A DNA stretch of 64,000 nucleotides from Clytia hemisphaerica (lineage: Eukaryota; Cnidaria; Hydrozoa; Leptothecata; Clytiidae). The notes beneath the pieces are model-generated. The model ran no database searches, had not been told where the DNA came from, and saw nothing but the letters and a program-made list of their open reading frames with translations. The stretch covers positions 327,307 to 391,306 of the forward strand of contig CACVBU010000824.1 in NCBI GenBank assembly GCA_902728285.1, given 5' to 3'. The position numbers were made by a program, and so were the translations under genes. Every line of letters starts with the position of its first letter. The first letter of the stretch is position 1. This document shows, piece by piece, positions 47,105 to 57,496 of this stretch.

Positions 47105-47400
47105 CGGAATCGAAGCCTTGACTTCAAAACCCCGAAGGTGCTGGACTTGAAACTCCTGGATGGGGAATGAGCCCATTTATTCCCCATTCAAAACGCGTGA
47201 CCCGCATGGTTTCCAGACAAACGCCAGATTGAAAGTAAAGTCCGTCGCCAGATTTCGAAAAATATGCCGCGTAAAACAAAGGAAGAGATAGATTCAATAC
47301 GTCATTCTCAATGCGGCTCAAATCTTGAGGCTTCTTGTTTGGTTGAGAAAGGTTAAAAATTCATCTCTAGCCCCTTCAGGGCTTTAAACTCAATGATGAA
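47105..47400. repeat. Dispersed repeat (GATTGAAAGTAAAGTCCGTC), copy 1 of 3
   Basis: Shares GGTTTCCAGACAAACGCC, AGATTTCGAAAAATATGCCG and AAAGGAAGAGATAGATTCAA with 51427-51800 and 61930-62200. Confidence 0.75.
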
Positions 47401-47879
47401 AGCATGAATGAATGAATGGTGAAGTATAGCGTGTCAATGGAAAGTGGGACGGATTTGCAACCTACAGAAATCATTAACGTTTTGTTTCACTTTCACTAGT
47501 TAGGCAGTATAGCTCGGAATCATTTTTCATCTTCATTTTTCAAATTTCTTAAATGTTTTTTTTTATGATATCCCATTCATAAAAATCTTTTCAACGCATA
47601 CAAAACCCTTATCTGATTTGAATTCTATCAAAAGTATCAAAAGTCCGTTGGAGCTTATTACGGGACATACTACATACATACATTCTGCTAATTCAATAAG
47701 GGCAAAGTTCAAGTAGACAGCTGCTATTTGAACAATTTGTAACTTAGATAGAGGACAATTTTAATTACATTAGTCGAAACGTTAATTATACTTAATCAAT
47801 TATGCGGGATAATGAATATGTTTGTTGTTATAAGCAGTCTCGGAAATATATAATAAAAAAATTCTAAATAAGTTTCTAG

Positions 47880-48114
47880 AGTGGAGTCTCTTCAACTCGA
47901 ACCTCTATAACTCGAAAGTCTCCTTAACTCGAACCACTTTTATGGTCGCTTCAGTTAACCATGCTTTATAACCCGAAACGTTTTTTTTAACTCTCGAGTG
48001 TCTCCTGAACTCAAACCACTTTTCTAGTTCCTTTCATGCCTTATAACTCGAAACTTCCTTAACTTGAACAAACTTGTGTTCCCCGTGCGTGTTCGAGCTA
48101 TGGAGACTACACTG
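47880..48114. mobile_element. Pogo/Tigger-like MITE filled with AACTCGAAC phrases
   Basis: GTGGAGTCTCTTCAACTCGA and TTCGAGCTATGGAGACTACA are inverted ends. AACTCGAA recurs at least six times between them. Confidence 0.8.
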
Positions 48115-48337
48115 AAGCAATATCTTCTGAAAAATTGATCCATAAAATATCCACGAAGTGAAAATATAAAATGAAAATATAATCAGATAAAACAAACAAA
48201 TTTAACACGCTCGTACGTTTGACCCAGGTTGCTTGGTCTCCTACCAACTTGAAAGTAGGCTCAGGTGAAAAAAAAATACCCAAAAATATATAAAAAAGAG
48301 AATGTTTTTCCAAAACTTATAATAATACCCAAATAAT

Positions 48338-48423
48338 ACCCAATAGCTGATTGGTTGTAAGCGATGTGAAACCAGACAAAGCGTCACTTTCAACCAATCA
48401 GCTGTTGGGTCCGTGGAAGACAT
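48338..48423. mobile_element. Foldback MITE, copy 2
   Basis: CCCAATAGCTGATTGGTTG and CAACCAATCAGCTGTTGGG are inverted arms. The right flank GTGGAAGACATTGCAATGGT matches the copy at 880-990. Confidence 0.8.
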
Positions 48424-48499
48424 TGCAATGGTGCATTGGATTCAATCCCGATGGAGAAATTTTAACGGATTATATTGAGACAGGGATGTTACATAGTTA

Positions 48500-48612
48500 C
48501 GAACACTTTAAGAATATTTTTAGGCTTAAAATATAGAAAGTTATGAACATCTGAAGGGTTCATAAAGTTATGAACATCTGAAGGGTTCAAAAATAAAAAA
48601 AAAACGTGTATT
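48500..48612. repeat. Fragment of the ACGTGTTTTTTATAAGAAC MITE
   Basis: AAGAATATTTTTAGGCTTAA and a duplicated AAGTTATGAACATCTGAAGG. Only the right part remains. Confidence 0.55.
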
Positions 48613-48897
48613 TAAAATTCAAGGCATAGCAATTTCATTACTCAGATTTTATAAGGTGCTTGAAAAGAAATCTTACAAATCCATGAGAAATAAATTGAAA
48701 GCTTAAGAAAAATCTACAACAAGCTTTGGTCTTATTTGGTCAAGATTTATCCATTACATTTTCCTTGGATTTGCAATAAAACACAAAACAAATTGTGTTA
48801 CTTTTTGATTAAGAGGAAAAGTAGGACCAAAAATGAGCCATTCATGATTTACTTTTGCTTCTAAAGGACAGCTCCACTGACAGATATCATTTTTTAG

Positions 48898-49110
48898 GTG
48901 CGAGGTTGTATTGAGGGGAAAAGTAAGGCAGCATTTAGGCTGCTACAATCGGTGACGAAATATAATGGCAATTTTGGGTATTTTCAAGGTCGGGTGAGAA
49001 TTGCAGTTTCTGTACTTCCACTTTGTTTCATCGGATTTTTCAATTTAGGAGGGATTAAGTGGCTTCCAGGCTATACTCTCAGTCTTATTGGAGCATTTTT
49101 GAGTTATTAG
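48898..49110 (+). CDS. Orphan candidate terminal exon with a hydrophobic C-terminus
   Basis: A good acceptor (ATCATTTTTTAG) precedes an open frame of about 71 codons to a stop at 49108-49110. It has charged and polar residues first, then hydrophobic stretches (VSVLPLCFIGFF, YTLSLIGAFLSY). It reads like the end of a membrane protein, but I recognise no family, find no upstream exon on this strand and see no AATAAA near. A chance ORF remains likely. Confidence 0.2.
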   Translation: MRGCIEGKSKAAFRLLQSVTKYNGNFGYFQGRVRIAVSVLPLCFIGFFNLGGIKWLPGYTLSLIGAFLSY

Positions 49111-49529
49111 ATCCTGAGATCCTAAAGTGCTAAGTTTAAGTCTAATGTTAAAACTCAGAGTACGGAATTGTTTCTCCTTTTATAGTATAGTCATACTACT
49201 TTGCAGAGACTAGGCAGCATTTATCAGTACAGGTGTTTGCTTAATTATTAGTACCCACCTGTCAATGATGAGCATGTAGCAGAAATTTGTTAGAACGGAG
49301 AAAGGATTTTGTATATTAGAGTTAGCCCAAGAATGCCAATGTTTCACAATGTCCAAGATGAGTTTGTTCTGTGAATCTTTGAACTATTAATTTTTTCATT
49401 TCCGGGAAAGACTTTACAACAGAACAAGACTAAGACTCTGTAAAGGTACAAGAGTAACTTGAACTGTTGGATTGTCAGTGCAGGGGTTTTTGCGTGGTGT
49501 CCATGCATCTGTAAGAAGAAAATAGATTA

Positions 49530-49636
49530 TACCTTATCGGGGAAAAAAATGTCGGGGAATAATTAATCAAGTAAAAATTTCGTCACCCCCTCAAAATTTT
49601 GTCACTTTGCCCCGATATTTTTTCCCTGATGAGGTA
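49530..49636. mobile_element. TACCTTATCGG element, copy 2
   Basis: TACCTTATCGGGGAAAAAAA and TTTTTTCCCTGATGAGGTA are inverted ends; TA lies at both flanks. The size equals the nested copy at 31002. Confidence 0.85.
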
Positions 49637-49701
49637 TTTTACCGGGGGAAAAGCGGAACAAGCTAAAAATGCACCGAGAATGTTTCCCTGGGAATGTGAG
49701 A

Positions 49702-50058
49702 ACTGGCACTCAACGTTGTTTTAACGTTCAAGTAACATTGATAGCGCTCCGCAACTCATACGTCATAAATATTACTTTTCACTTTTTTTGACATTTTTAC
49801 GAGTTGCAATCCTACAATTCCAGGCGGCTCAATTAAAGATACGTGCAGGCTGTTATATATCTTTTGCGCGTCAAACGATGCAATTAACGTGCAAAAGAGA
49901 TTAACGCAAAGGTTGATGGGATTGGAACTCGTACAAACACATCGAGAGTAATGATTACAGTATGTCAAAAATAGAATCTATTTTTAAAATTCAGCGCGGT
50001 GCGCTATTGGACGCTATGAATGTCACATGGACGTTGTTTTGACACTATGTGCCGGCTG
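49702..50058. mobile_element. AACGTT palindromic MITE, copy 5, split by an insertion
   Basis: Left half CTGGCACTCAACGTTGTTTT to about 49741; right half CACATGGACGTTG...GTGCCGGCTGG from about 50022. The two halves together equal one ordinary copy. Confidence 0.8.
49742..50006. mobile_element. 265-bp insertion with 11-bp inverted ends
   Basis: TAGCGCTCCGC (49742-49752) and GCGGTGCGCTA (49996-50006) are inverted with one mismatch. The exact edges and target duplication are uncertain: about 15 extra bases lie before the right MITE half. Confidence 0.65.
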
Positions 50059-50124
50059 GGAATGAAATCATACTAATGGATATATCTTTTTTTTCTCAGA
50101 AAGTATTTAATATTAAAGCTATAA

Positions 50125-53100
50125 ATGGCAACAGTGGAAGAGGTCAATGACGTCATCATAATAGGAGCCGGCTGGTCCGGTCTTTTATCATGTAAATATG
50201 CTCTGGAAGAGAAACTTTCAGTCCGGGTACTCGAGAAACGAGAAGACATAGGCGGAGTATGGAAATTCTCTGACGACCCTAATGTCACGACCGTAATGCG
50301 GAACTCGACCACATCAAGCTCAAGCACCGTAACGGAAATCAGTGATTTTCCGATGCCAGAAAGCATTGGGGAATTTCCAAAACACTGGGATATAAACCAA
50401 TATTTGAATGACTTTGCTGATGAGCATAAATTACGACGATATATCCATTTTAAAACGACAGTCAAGCGCATGTATAAAATCAACGAAATCTGGAACATCG
50501 AGACTGAGAATCATAAAGAATATCGAGGCAAAAACGTCATTGTGTGTTCTGGTGTCCATCAAAAAGCAAACATAGATCTGGAGACTGGGTTGTTGAAGAA
50601 TTTTACCGGTAAGTTTGAATGCATTTCAGTATCCGTTGCGGATTTTGAGATCTTGGATAACAATAGCCTTTTCCCATGATCCAATGGGAAAAGGCTAGTG
50701 AATCTAGCTGAATGTAGGGTTTCATGAGAAGATTGACAAAATGTCCAAAAGCAACTACCCGTTAAAGAAATATGGCACGCAACGTTGTGTTAACGATCGT
50801 CTAACGTTATATGGACGTTGTGAACGTCAGAAAAACGTTGAAACAACGTTGCGTGTCAGCTGTTTGAATGTTATTTTGTGGATATTAGTTCTTCAAAAAA
50901 TTTTTGTTTATTAATTTGTTTGTTGTATCGGAAGAAAGCTGCTCGAGATTTATTTTCAAGCAATTTTCCTCCTCGAAACTGCACCTGGACTAATCAAAAA
51001 TATCTATTCACATATTTTAGGTGATTTACGGCATTCAGGCAATCTGAAAGAGTTTGCGGAGGAGCATCGCGGTAAGAAATTAATGATCATCGGAGGTGGA
51101 GAGACTGCAAGTGATATTATGGATGAATGGTAAGACAATCCTAATGGAGGAGAGAGTTTCTTTTATCAACTTTTTAAATAGAAGTTACAATGTATAGCAA
51201 TGTGCCCTCCCGGGTAAATAGAAGTTATTTCATTGACAGAATTTGGGCAGCATAGCTTTTAGGCAGCTTGCATCCGCTAACGGATTCGTGCTCCTTACAG
51301 AGGATGCTTAATAAGAGATATTTTCTTTGTCCAGTGATTTGTCGCCTTTAGCCGATATACGGCTAAAGACATTTTTAGATGGCGAGGGCTTACAACTATA
51401 TCATTACGTAATGTTTAAATTTTCTGTTATACTACCTGGGGTTTTGTAGAGGTCTGCAATTCAGACTTCATAGCCCCGGGGTCGATGAAAGGCCTTTTTA
51501 TAAGCTGGATGGTGCGTTTGAGTGCTTTAGTAGTATGGTAGTTCTCAATTTGAGCTTTTGCATCGTAAAATAGTCCGCCAGATTCTAGTTGTTTTAGGAA
51601 GATAAAAATGGTGGGGATTGCGACCCGCGTGGTTTCACTCAAACTCCAGATCGAAAATGAAATAGACCGTCTTTTTAAAAAATATAGCACGTAAAAATAA
51701 AGCAAGATACGAAGCGTCATTTTAAAAGCAAACAGCGCGAATCTTAAGGCTTCTTAAGGCTGAAGATTCCTCTCTAGCGGTCTCTAGCCCGTTTAGCCCT
51801 CAATGGGTGTAAGGATAAATATGTAGCATACCTTTTTACTTCATTGTTTTCACTTGGTGTTATCACGGGAAGATTCGCACAGTCTTTACCTTTTAGATGA
51901 CATCAAATGCCAACAAAACTCTGAAAAAAGAAGGGAAAGAACAAATTTGATGGTTATTAAAATTACTAATCCAAAATTTCAATTCGTCCTTGCTTTATTT
52001 CCCCTTACCATCAAAATTTCCCTCGTGTTTTAACCTTTACTTTAAAAGTTGACACAAAAATATTTACGTCCTGAAAACGTCTCCGTAAACAGGTAACCGC
52101 TTGGAACCGCTTCATTCCAAAATAAAATAAGCTAATAAGAGAGAGCCCTCCAACAGTACCGAAATTTGCTGTCTGAAACACCTGTCTGGACGTAAAATTT
52201 GATGTTTAAAGTAAAATTTTCATGTAACGGCAAAAAATTGACTGCATCTCTTGAGCAGTGAAAAGGTGCATTTTACCGAATTTTTCTCAATTACATTGCA
52301 GTTTGATTACATATCTTATATTTCTGGAGCCCCCCAAAAACGTGTCTGAGGTATCGACAGAATGTACGCTTAAGGGCGGTACATGCCATGAGTGCATATG
52401 AGTGCCCACATTTGTCTTGTAAACAAACAATGTAACAATCTCATCTCAATCTGCAGAGCCACTTGCAATACTTTTTGATTTTAATATTAAATAATAAAAA
52501 ACAGCAAACTAAGGGACTGAGTTCGAGTTTGAAACAAAAAACAAACTTTCAAAATTACAATTTTTTCATTGCAAGGTACCCGAACGTGGATTCCATCATC
52601 TGGTGTATACCACGTGGCCAACATTTCTTCCGTAAATACGCTAAGCTTTTACCGAACCGTAAACCACAAGCTTTGGATAAAGCATCATCAAGAGCATTGA
52701 AGCTTGTATCACCTCACACTAGAAGCAAACCAGGTAGGTTTTGACAATACCTTATCGGCCAAAACTTAGTCTGCCAAAAGTTAGTCGGCTATAATTTTAG
52801 TCGGCTTTAATTATCAGTCAGCCCTAATTTTAGTCACCTCGCCCGGGGGGGGGGGGGCACTGGGTTTGCGACTGACGGCTTGCAGTGCAGCAAAAATCAG
52901 TGAAAATTATACCCTTAGAGCGCATTTTCTCCCAAATTTTCTATCCCTTTCGTGCAAAAAATGGTCAAAATTCTAGCATTTTTGGTCAAAATATCTAGAT
53001 TTTTCAAGAATTTTCTGAAATTTCTACCCTTACAGTGCATCTCTAGTTTTTCCGACCCTTACAGTGCATTTTAAACATATTGGAAAAGGTACCCTTAGGA

Positions 53101-54764
53101 CCCGCACATACCCGTCGGTCCTTTTGCCCAGCTGCCCCCCCTAATAATTAAGACCGACTAAAAATTCGGGCCATTCTAAATTTACAAGCAGATGAAAAAT
53201 AGGAGAAAGCTTAAAATACTGGAAAATAAGGAAAAAATAATAAAAAATAAACTTTTAATTTGGCCCAAGTTTTTAGTCGGCCCAAATTTTAATCGGCCCT
53301 AATTTTAGTCACCGATAAAATATACGGTTGTAGCGTGGAGTTAAAGCATCCAGCTACGGTGAGCAGGGTTGTGGAATTTATGTACATGTTTTTTTTATAA
53401 ACATACAAAAATTCGAAAACGGGCTCGGAGATGCTTAGGTCGAGGGCTTGAAAAGGCTGAAAAATATAAGGATGCTTTATCCCAAACCCAAAATCTGTAA
53501 AATTCCAGTCCTAAACAGCCAAAATCGGAAAATGTAGGCTCAAGGAAATGTCGGGGGTAATGTTTAGCATATGCTTAAATTTTTGCCACACTAGAAGCAA
53601 ACCAGGTACACGTTTCTTTATAAGAACACCCTAAATTTTTGAAGCCTTTTGGATGTTCTTAACGTTTTCAGTTTTAAAGGGAAATTAATATGTGTGATTT
53701 TACTGAAAATAAATTACCGGTCCCTTCAAAATAAGAGTGCACTATGAACTTGATAAAATTCCTCCAAAATGATTTTTCACGACATATTTACAGGATTGTT
53801 ATATCTTTGTAATTGCATAATTTATTTAGGTCTAGCCTGGATTTGCAGATGGACAACAAACGGATCAATCACAGCCTACCAAGGTCATGGAATCCCCGAA
53901 TTCCGAAACGAGGCTCCTTTCTTTCATTCGTTTATCAATAAACACGCACACGCGTTAGATTATATCGATTATGAAAAAGTCATCCCGAAAGGACCAATCG
54001 AATGCGTCACAGGAAATCACGTGATCTTTAAAGACGGGTCATCAGTTGATGTGGATGTTATCATACAGTGTACTGGATACGAAGTTTCATTTCCGTTTCT
54101 ACCAAAAACACAACAACTCAAGCCCACCGAGTTATACAAATTTGTTTTCAATCCCGAAGATCCTACACTCTCGTTTGTCGGTTTCGTTCGGCCTATAGTT
54201 GGCTCGATTCCCGGTATAGCGGAAATGAATGCTCGTTGGGTTTGCCGGACGATAAGTGGGCGTGTTCCAATGGCGTGTAAAATTGAACGCCATAGGGTGA
54301 TATATGAAGATCAAAAATTTTGGTTAGAATACTTTGATAAAACGTCACATCGAATTGGAACTTTAGTGGAAGGTTACACTTATTTGGACGATATTGCTAA
54401 ATTAAGTCACTGCTACCCAGATTATTGGTCACTGTTTAAACGGAACCCGTCTGCGGCGATTACCGCTTATTTTGCGCCTTATAACGGTTGCTCTTACAGG
54501 CTAAACGAGCCACAACAAGAGAAACTAGCCTTGGAGACTTTGAAAAGACATTCGAAAGATACAATGAACTTTTGGAATCCGTTTTTCATTTTGTTTTTGC
54601 GATTAATTCTGTTTGATTGGTTTTGTGATATACTTGGTGCTGTCAAATATCGAATTCAAACGAACCCAAGATGGCAGACCGTTCGAGAATGGAGGCTCAT
54701 GAAATTTTTAGACTATGTATGGTGTACACCAAAACGGTACTTATTTGATAATGTCTCTAGATAA
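50125..54764 (+). CDS. Flavin-containing monooxygenase, 561 residues, 4 exons
   Basis: FMO-type enzymes use NADPH and O2 to oxygenate N or S atoms of soft nucleophiles; animal FMOs usually sit on the endoplasmic reticulum. Exons 50125-50608, 51021-51129, 52576-52733, 53830-54764 have matching phases and close in frame. Residues 14-19 GAGWSG bind FAD. WDINQYLNDFA is an FMO feature. The FMO fingerprint FTGDLRHSGNLKEF spans residues 160-173 and is split by intron 1. GGGETASD (186-193) is the NADPH-binding turn. IIQCTGY near 360 is the late FMO/BVMO motif. The C-terminal hydrophobic segment FFILFLRLILFDWFC could anchor it. An acceptor-like TTTTTTTCTCAG at 50088-50099 suggests a non-coding first exon upstream. 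Substrate unknown. Confidence 0.92.
50773..50862. mobile_element. AACGTT palindromic MITE, copy 6
   Basis: GGCACGCAACGTTGTG and CAACGTTGCGTGTCAGC ends, core ATATGGACGTTGTG. It lies in FMO intron 1. Confidence 0.9.
51427..51800. repeat. Dispersed repeat (GATTGAAAGTAAAGTCCGTC family), copy 2
   Basis: CCCGCGTGGTTTCACTCAAA, AAAAAATATAGCACG and AATCTTAAGGCTTCTTAAGG follow the order seen at 47105. It lies in FMO intron 2. Confidence 0.7.
52744..53330. mobile_element. TACCTTATCGG-type element filled with TTTTAGTCGGC phrases, interrupted
   Basis: Left end ATACCTTATCGGCCAAAACT; right end GTCACCGATAAAATATACGG. TTAGTCGGC(C/T) recurs at least seven times on the two sides of the insertion 52838-53148. 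It lies in FMO intron 3. Confidence 0.8.
52838..53148. mobile_element. G-run element nested in the preceding element
   Basis: GGGGGGCACTGGGTTTGCGA at the left and CCCAGCTGCCCCCCC at the right. Inside are CTTAGAGCGCATTTTC, TTACAGTGCAT and ACCCGCACATACCCGTC. Confidence 0.8.
53613..53680 (-). repeat. Fragment of the ACGTGTTTTTTATAAGAAC MITE
   Basis: ACACGTTTCTTTATAAGAAC and TTTGGATGTTCTTAACGTTT; only one end remains. It lies in FMO intron 3. Confidence 0.65.
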
Positions 54765-54788
54765 TATTCATGCATGATACCTTACTCA

Positions 54789-54880
54789 ACTGGCACACAA
54801 CGTTGTTTTAACGTTTATCTAATGTTCACAACGTCCATATAACGTTCAATGAATGTTGAAACAACGTTGTGTGCTAGCTG
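54789..54880. mobile_element. AACGTT palindromic MITE, copy 7, in the FMO 3' UTR region
   Basis: ACTGGCACACAACGTTGTTT and CAACGTTGTGTGCTAGCTG ends, core CACAACGTCCATAT. It begins 25 bases after the FMO stop codon. Confidence 0.95.
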
Positions 54881-55044
54881 GTTGAATGGGACTTTTCCAA
54901 TTATAAATTTTACAACCGGAATTTCCAGATTCTAGAAATCAACGAGTTCTTCCTCCAACCAGGAATAACACGAATGAAGCTATGTCTTATGCAGGCTAAG
55001 GGATTCCAGTATGGGTGAATTTGGAGAATACCTTATTTTTGAGC

Positions 55045-55405
55045 ATCATATAAAGGTTTTGTTTTTAAGTATAAGAGCTTACTCATCAACTTTAATCTGT
55101 CCGCTTTATCCCACAAAACTCTCTCCCGTCCTTTTTTGACGCATTTTTCTATTGTCTATAGGTGCGAAAAAAGGACTGGGCGGTTTTAATGGGATAAAGC
55201 GGACAAAAAAATGACCGCACGACTACGGTCGAAAAGGTGTATTGAATTGACACGGATGTAGAGCAAGATTGGTCAGAAAGAGGAAGAGAAAAACATCTTT
55301 TTGCTTATATCAGCACAATATAAAAATAGGGAGACACTGTCCTGATATGAAACATGTGTCTGATATGAAACGGGAACACTTATGTAAAATTAAAACTTTT
55401 AACTG
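55045..55405. repeat. Dispersed repeat, copy 2 of 2
   Basis: Same segment as 2278-2525 but with the insertion 55098-55205. From 55405 to 56140 I see only AT-rich sequence with no gene. Confidence 0.8.
55098..55205. mobile_element. 108-bp MITE with perfect 16-bp terminal repeats
   Basis: TGTCCGCTTTATCCCA and TGGGATAAAGCGGACA are perfect inverted ends, and GTCCTTTTTTGACGC / GCGAAAAAAGGAC pair further in. The copy at 2278 lacks it. Confidence 0.9.
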
Positions 55406-56154
55406 TTTAAAAGATTTATCTGGTAAAAATGTTGTTCAGTTTTGACTATTGGTAATTTTACCGTCTGTACTTAAGCACCCCAAAATTTTCCAAGAATTTT
55501 ATCATTTGGATTATAAATCGGTCGAGCCTTTTTCTACACTCATTTCCGTATACATTATCAAGAACGCAAAAAAGTAGTTTTAGAGTGATGAAAATTTATA
55601 CTGCAAGAAAATATGTTAATTTCTTTTTGTTTTTTTAAATTCACTAATTATTATACACACACAGTTTAATAATTTTATAAATTAAATTTCAAGTCAAAAA
55701 TACTTTTATCATAATTCATAGAATCTAAGATATAATTTTGTACGTAAAATGTATATAAAACATCAAAAATTTTGTTTATATTGTATATCAAATCTTGTTA
55801 TGCGCATTTTTCATTAAACTGAGACATTCTAGGTGGGAAGGTCAACAAGGGATGACTACGCTGGATATTCCTAAAATGATAATATCAAAGATAGAAAAGC
55901 TATAAAAAGATCTAGACCCCCCCCCCTAAGATTTTTAAATCACACATAGAATATTTGGATATTTTGTCAATTTTTTAGTGAAAAATTGGGTATAAAGCCT
56001 AAAAAATCTCAATTTTCCCAAAATAAGAACAGGATAAGAACAATATGAGGCTCAAAGTGCCACGAAAATAAGAAGAGCAGAGCGTCGACCAAAATTTTAT
56101 GATTCTTGTAAAAAAAGAGTTTAGTATTTAAATGGATGTTGACTCAGACAGAGG

Positions 56155-56435
56155 CCCGGGGGGTACTACCCTTGTCGACCGACGGGGGTACTCCGCTGAG
56201 GTTCGAAAGAAATTTGCGAAAAAAAGTGACCCTGAATGGGAGTGAAATTCCAAAATTTTCTCAAATTTTCTACTTTTTCCCAAAAATTTTCGAAAATAGG
56301 CACCCTACGAGGGACTGATTTTTCAATTTTGGTGTTTTTGCGACCCTACCTGGGACTCGTGGAGGTTAAAAAAGGTACCCTGACCAGCGGAGCATCCCCG
56401 TACCCCATCTTGCCCTAGTACCTCCCCCCCCCCCG
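56155..56435. mobile_element. G-run element with 8-bp target duplication
   Basis: CCCGGGGGGTACTACCC and CTAGTACCTCCCCCCCC are inverted ends. GACAGAGG flanks both sides (56147-56154, 56436-56443). Inside, GACCCT and GGGACT phrases recur. An 8-bp duplication suggests hAT-type movement. Confidence 0.85.
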
Positions 56436-56443
56436 GACAGAGG

Positions 56444-57032
56444 GTTCTCCTCCACCGACCAAAGGGTATCATTATTGTGCCAATAAGAGGCCCTCGTCCT
56501 AAACTTGACTCAACTTTTATTTTTTTGAAAGCAAAAGTTGAAGTGCTTTCAGATTCATGGAAAGGCAGTGCAAAACATGAATAAATTCCTGTCTTTTCAA
56601 GCCAGTAACCAAACCCACATATGTAAGAGTCTTTTGTTCATCATGTTTGCATATCGATAATACTTCAAAAAAGGACGAAGTGTTTTGACAGTGTAGCTTC
56701 TACATCTAAATATTTTGTTGATGAAACGTCACTTGATATGACAATCGAGTTGACCAAATATTTTACGAGCATCGACAAACATCTGATGTACATTTCACCT
56801 GACTAGACTGAAACATATTTATGTATTAAATGTTATTTCAATAATCCTGCTCAATTTCTATTACTTCATTTTAGACTCGATTTTTGTTGATTTACATGTG
56901 TAACCTGGCTGTCAAATCCAAGTCATATAGCCAACAACTGTAATCAACAACACGAAGCTTATCTCCTTAATATTCACGTGATTTGAATAGATCACGTGGA
57001 AATTGGAGAAAAGCCTTGCGTTGTTGGTTAAA
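56444..57032. other. Intergenic stretch, no gene seen
   Basis: No coding exon, RNA gene or named repeat could be supported between the G-run element and the GGGCTTTTCCAG element. Confidence 0.4.
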
Positions 57033-57321
57033 ATTGGGCTTCTCCAGAAAAAAATTAAATATGGGAGGTGAAAGATATAACATTCTTTGAAAATTTACCC
57101 CTTACATTGTGACTTTTGACCCCCGGGCAGCAAGTCTAGCCCCCCCCGGAATATCATTAGTTGACCCCATGGACAATCAAAATTACGCTCAAACAGAGCA
57201 AGATTACCCCCAAATAGAGCAAGTTTACCCACCGGAAAAGGCAAATTTTGTAGATTTTTTACTACCCCCGGACACTATATCCTCCATCCCCATGTACGGA
57301 TATTTTCTGGAAGAGCCCATT
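57033..57321. mobile_element. GGGCTTTTCCAG-family element, short intact copy
   Basis: ATTGGGCTTCTCCAGAAAAA and TTTTCTGGAAGAGCCCAT are inverted ends. AAATTTACCCC and GTTTACCCACC-like phrases recur. It supplies the empty site for the insertion at 11330. Confidence 0.85.
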
Positions 57322-57336
57322 GATGACTATGGTTAT

Positions 57337-57342
57337 TTTATT
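57337..57342 (-). promoter_or_regulatory. Possible polyadenylation signal of the WS/DGAT gene
   Basis: AATAAA on the minus strand, 155 bases after the stop at 57497 and just before the transposon end. Confidence 0.45.
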
Positions 57343-57496
57343 GGTTTGACACCAAGGTGTTTTGGCATCTTGACTTAAACATATTAAGAATACACTGTAC
57401 TATGCACCTATGTATGCATTCCTTCTTCTCCCAAGAGCGATGCATCAAGAATCTAATTCCTTAATCACAAAAATGAGTGCATCTTGCTATATCGCC

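Noticed and set aside
57109-57378. 89-codon plus-strand ORF rich in Pro and Gln
   Set aside because: It covers the interior of a GGGCTTTTCCAG element; the apparent protein repeats are the DNA phrase repeats.
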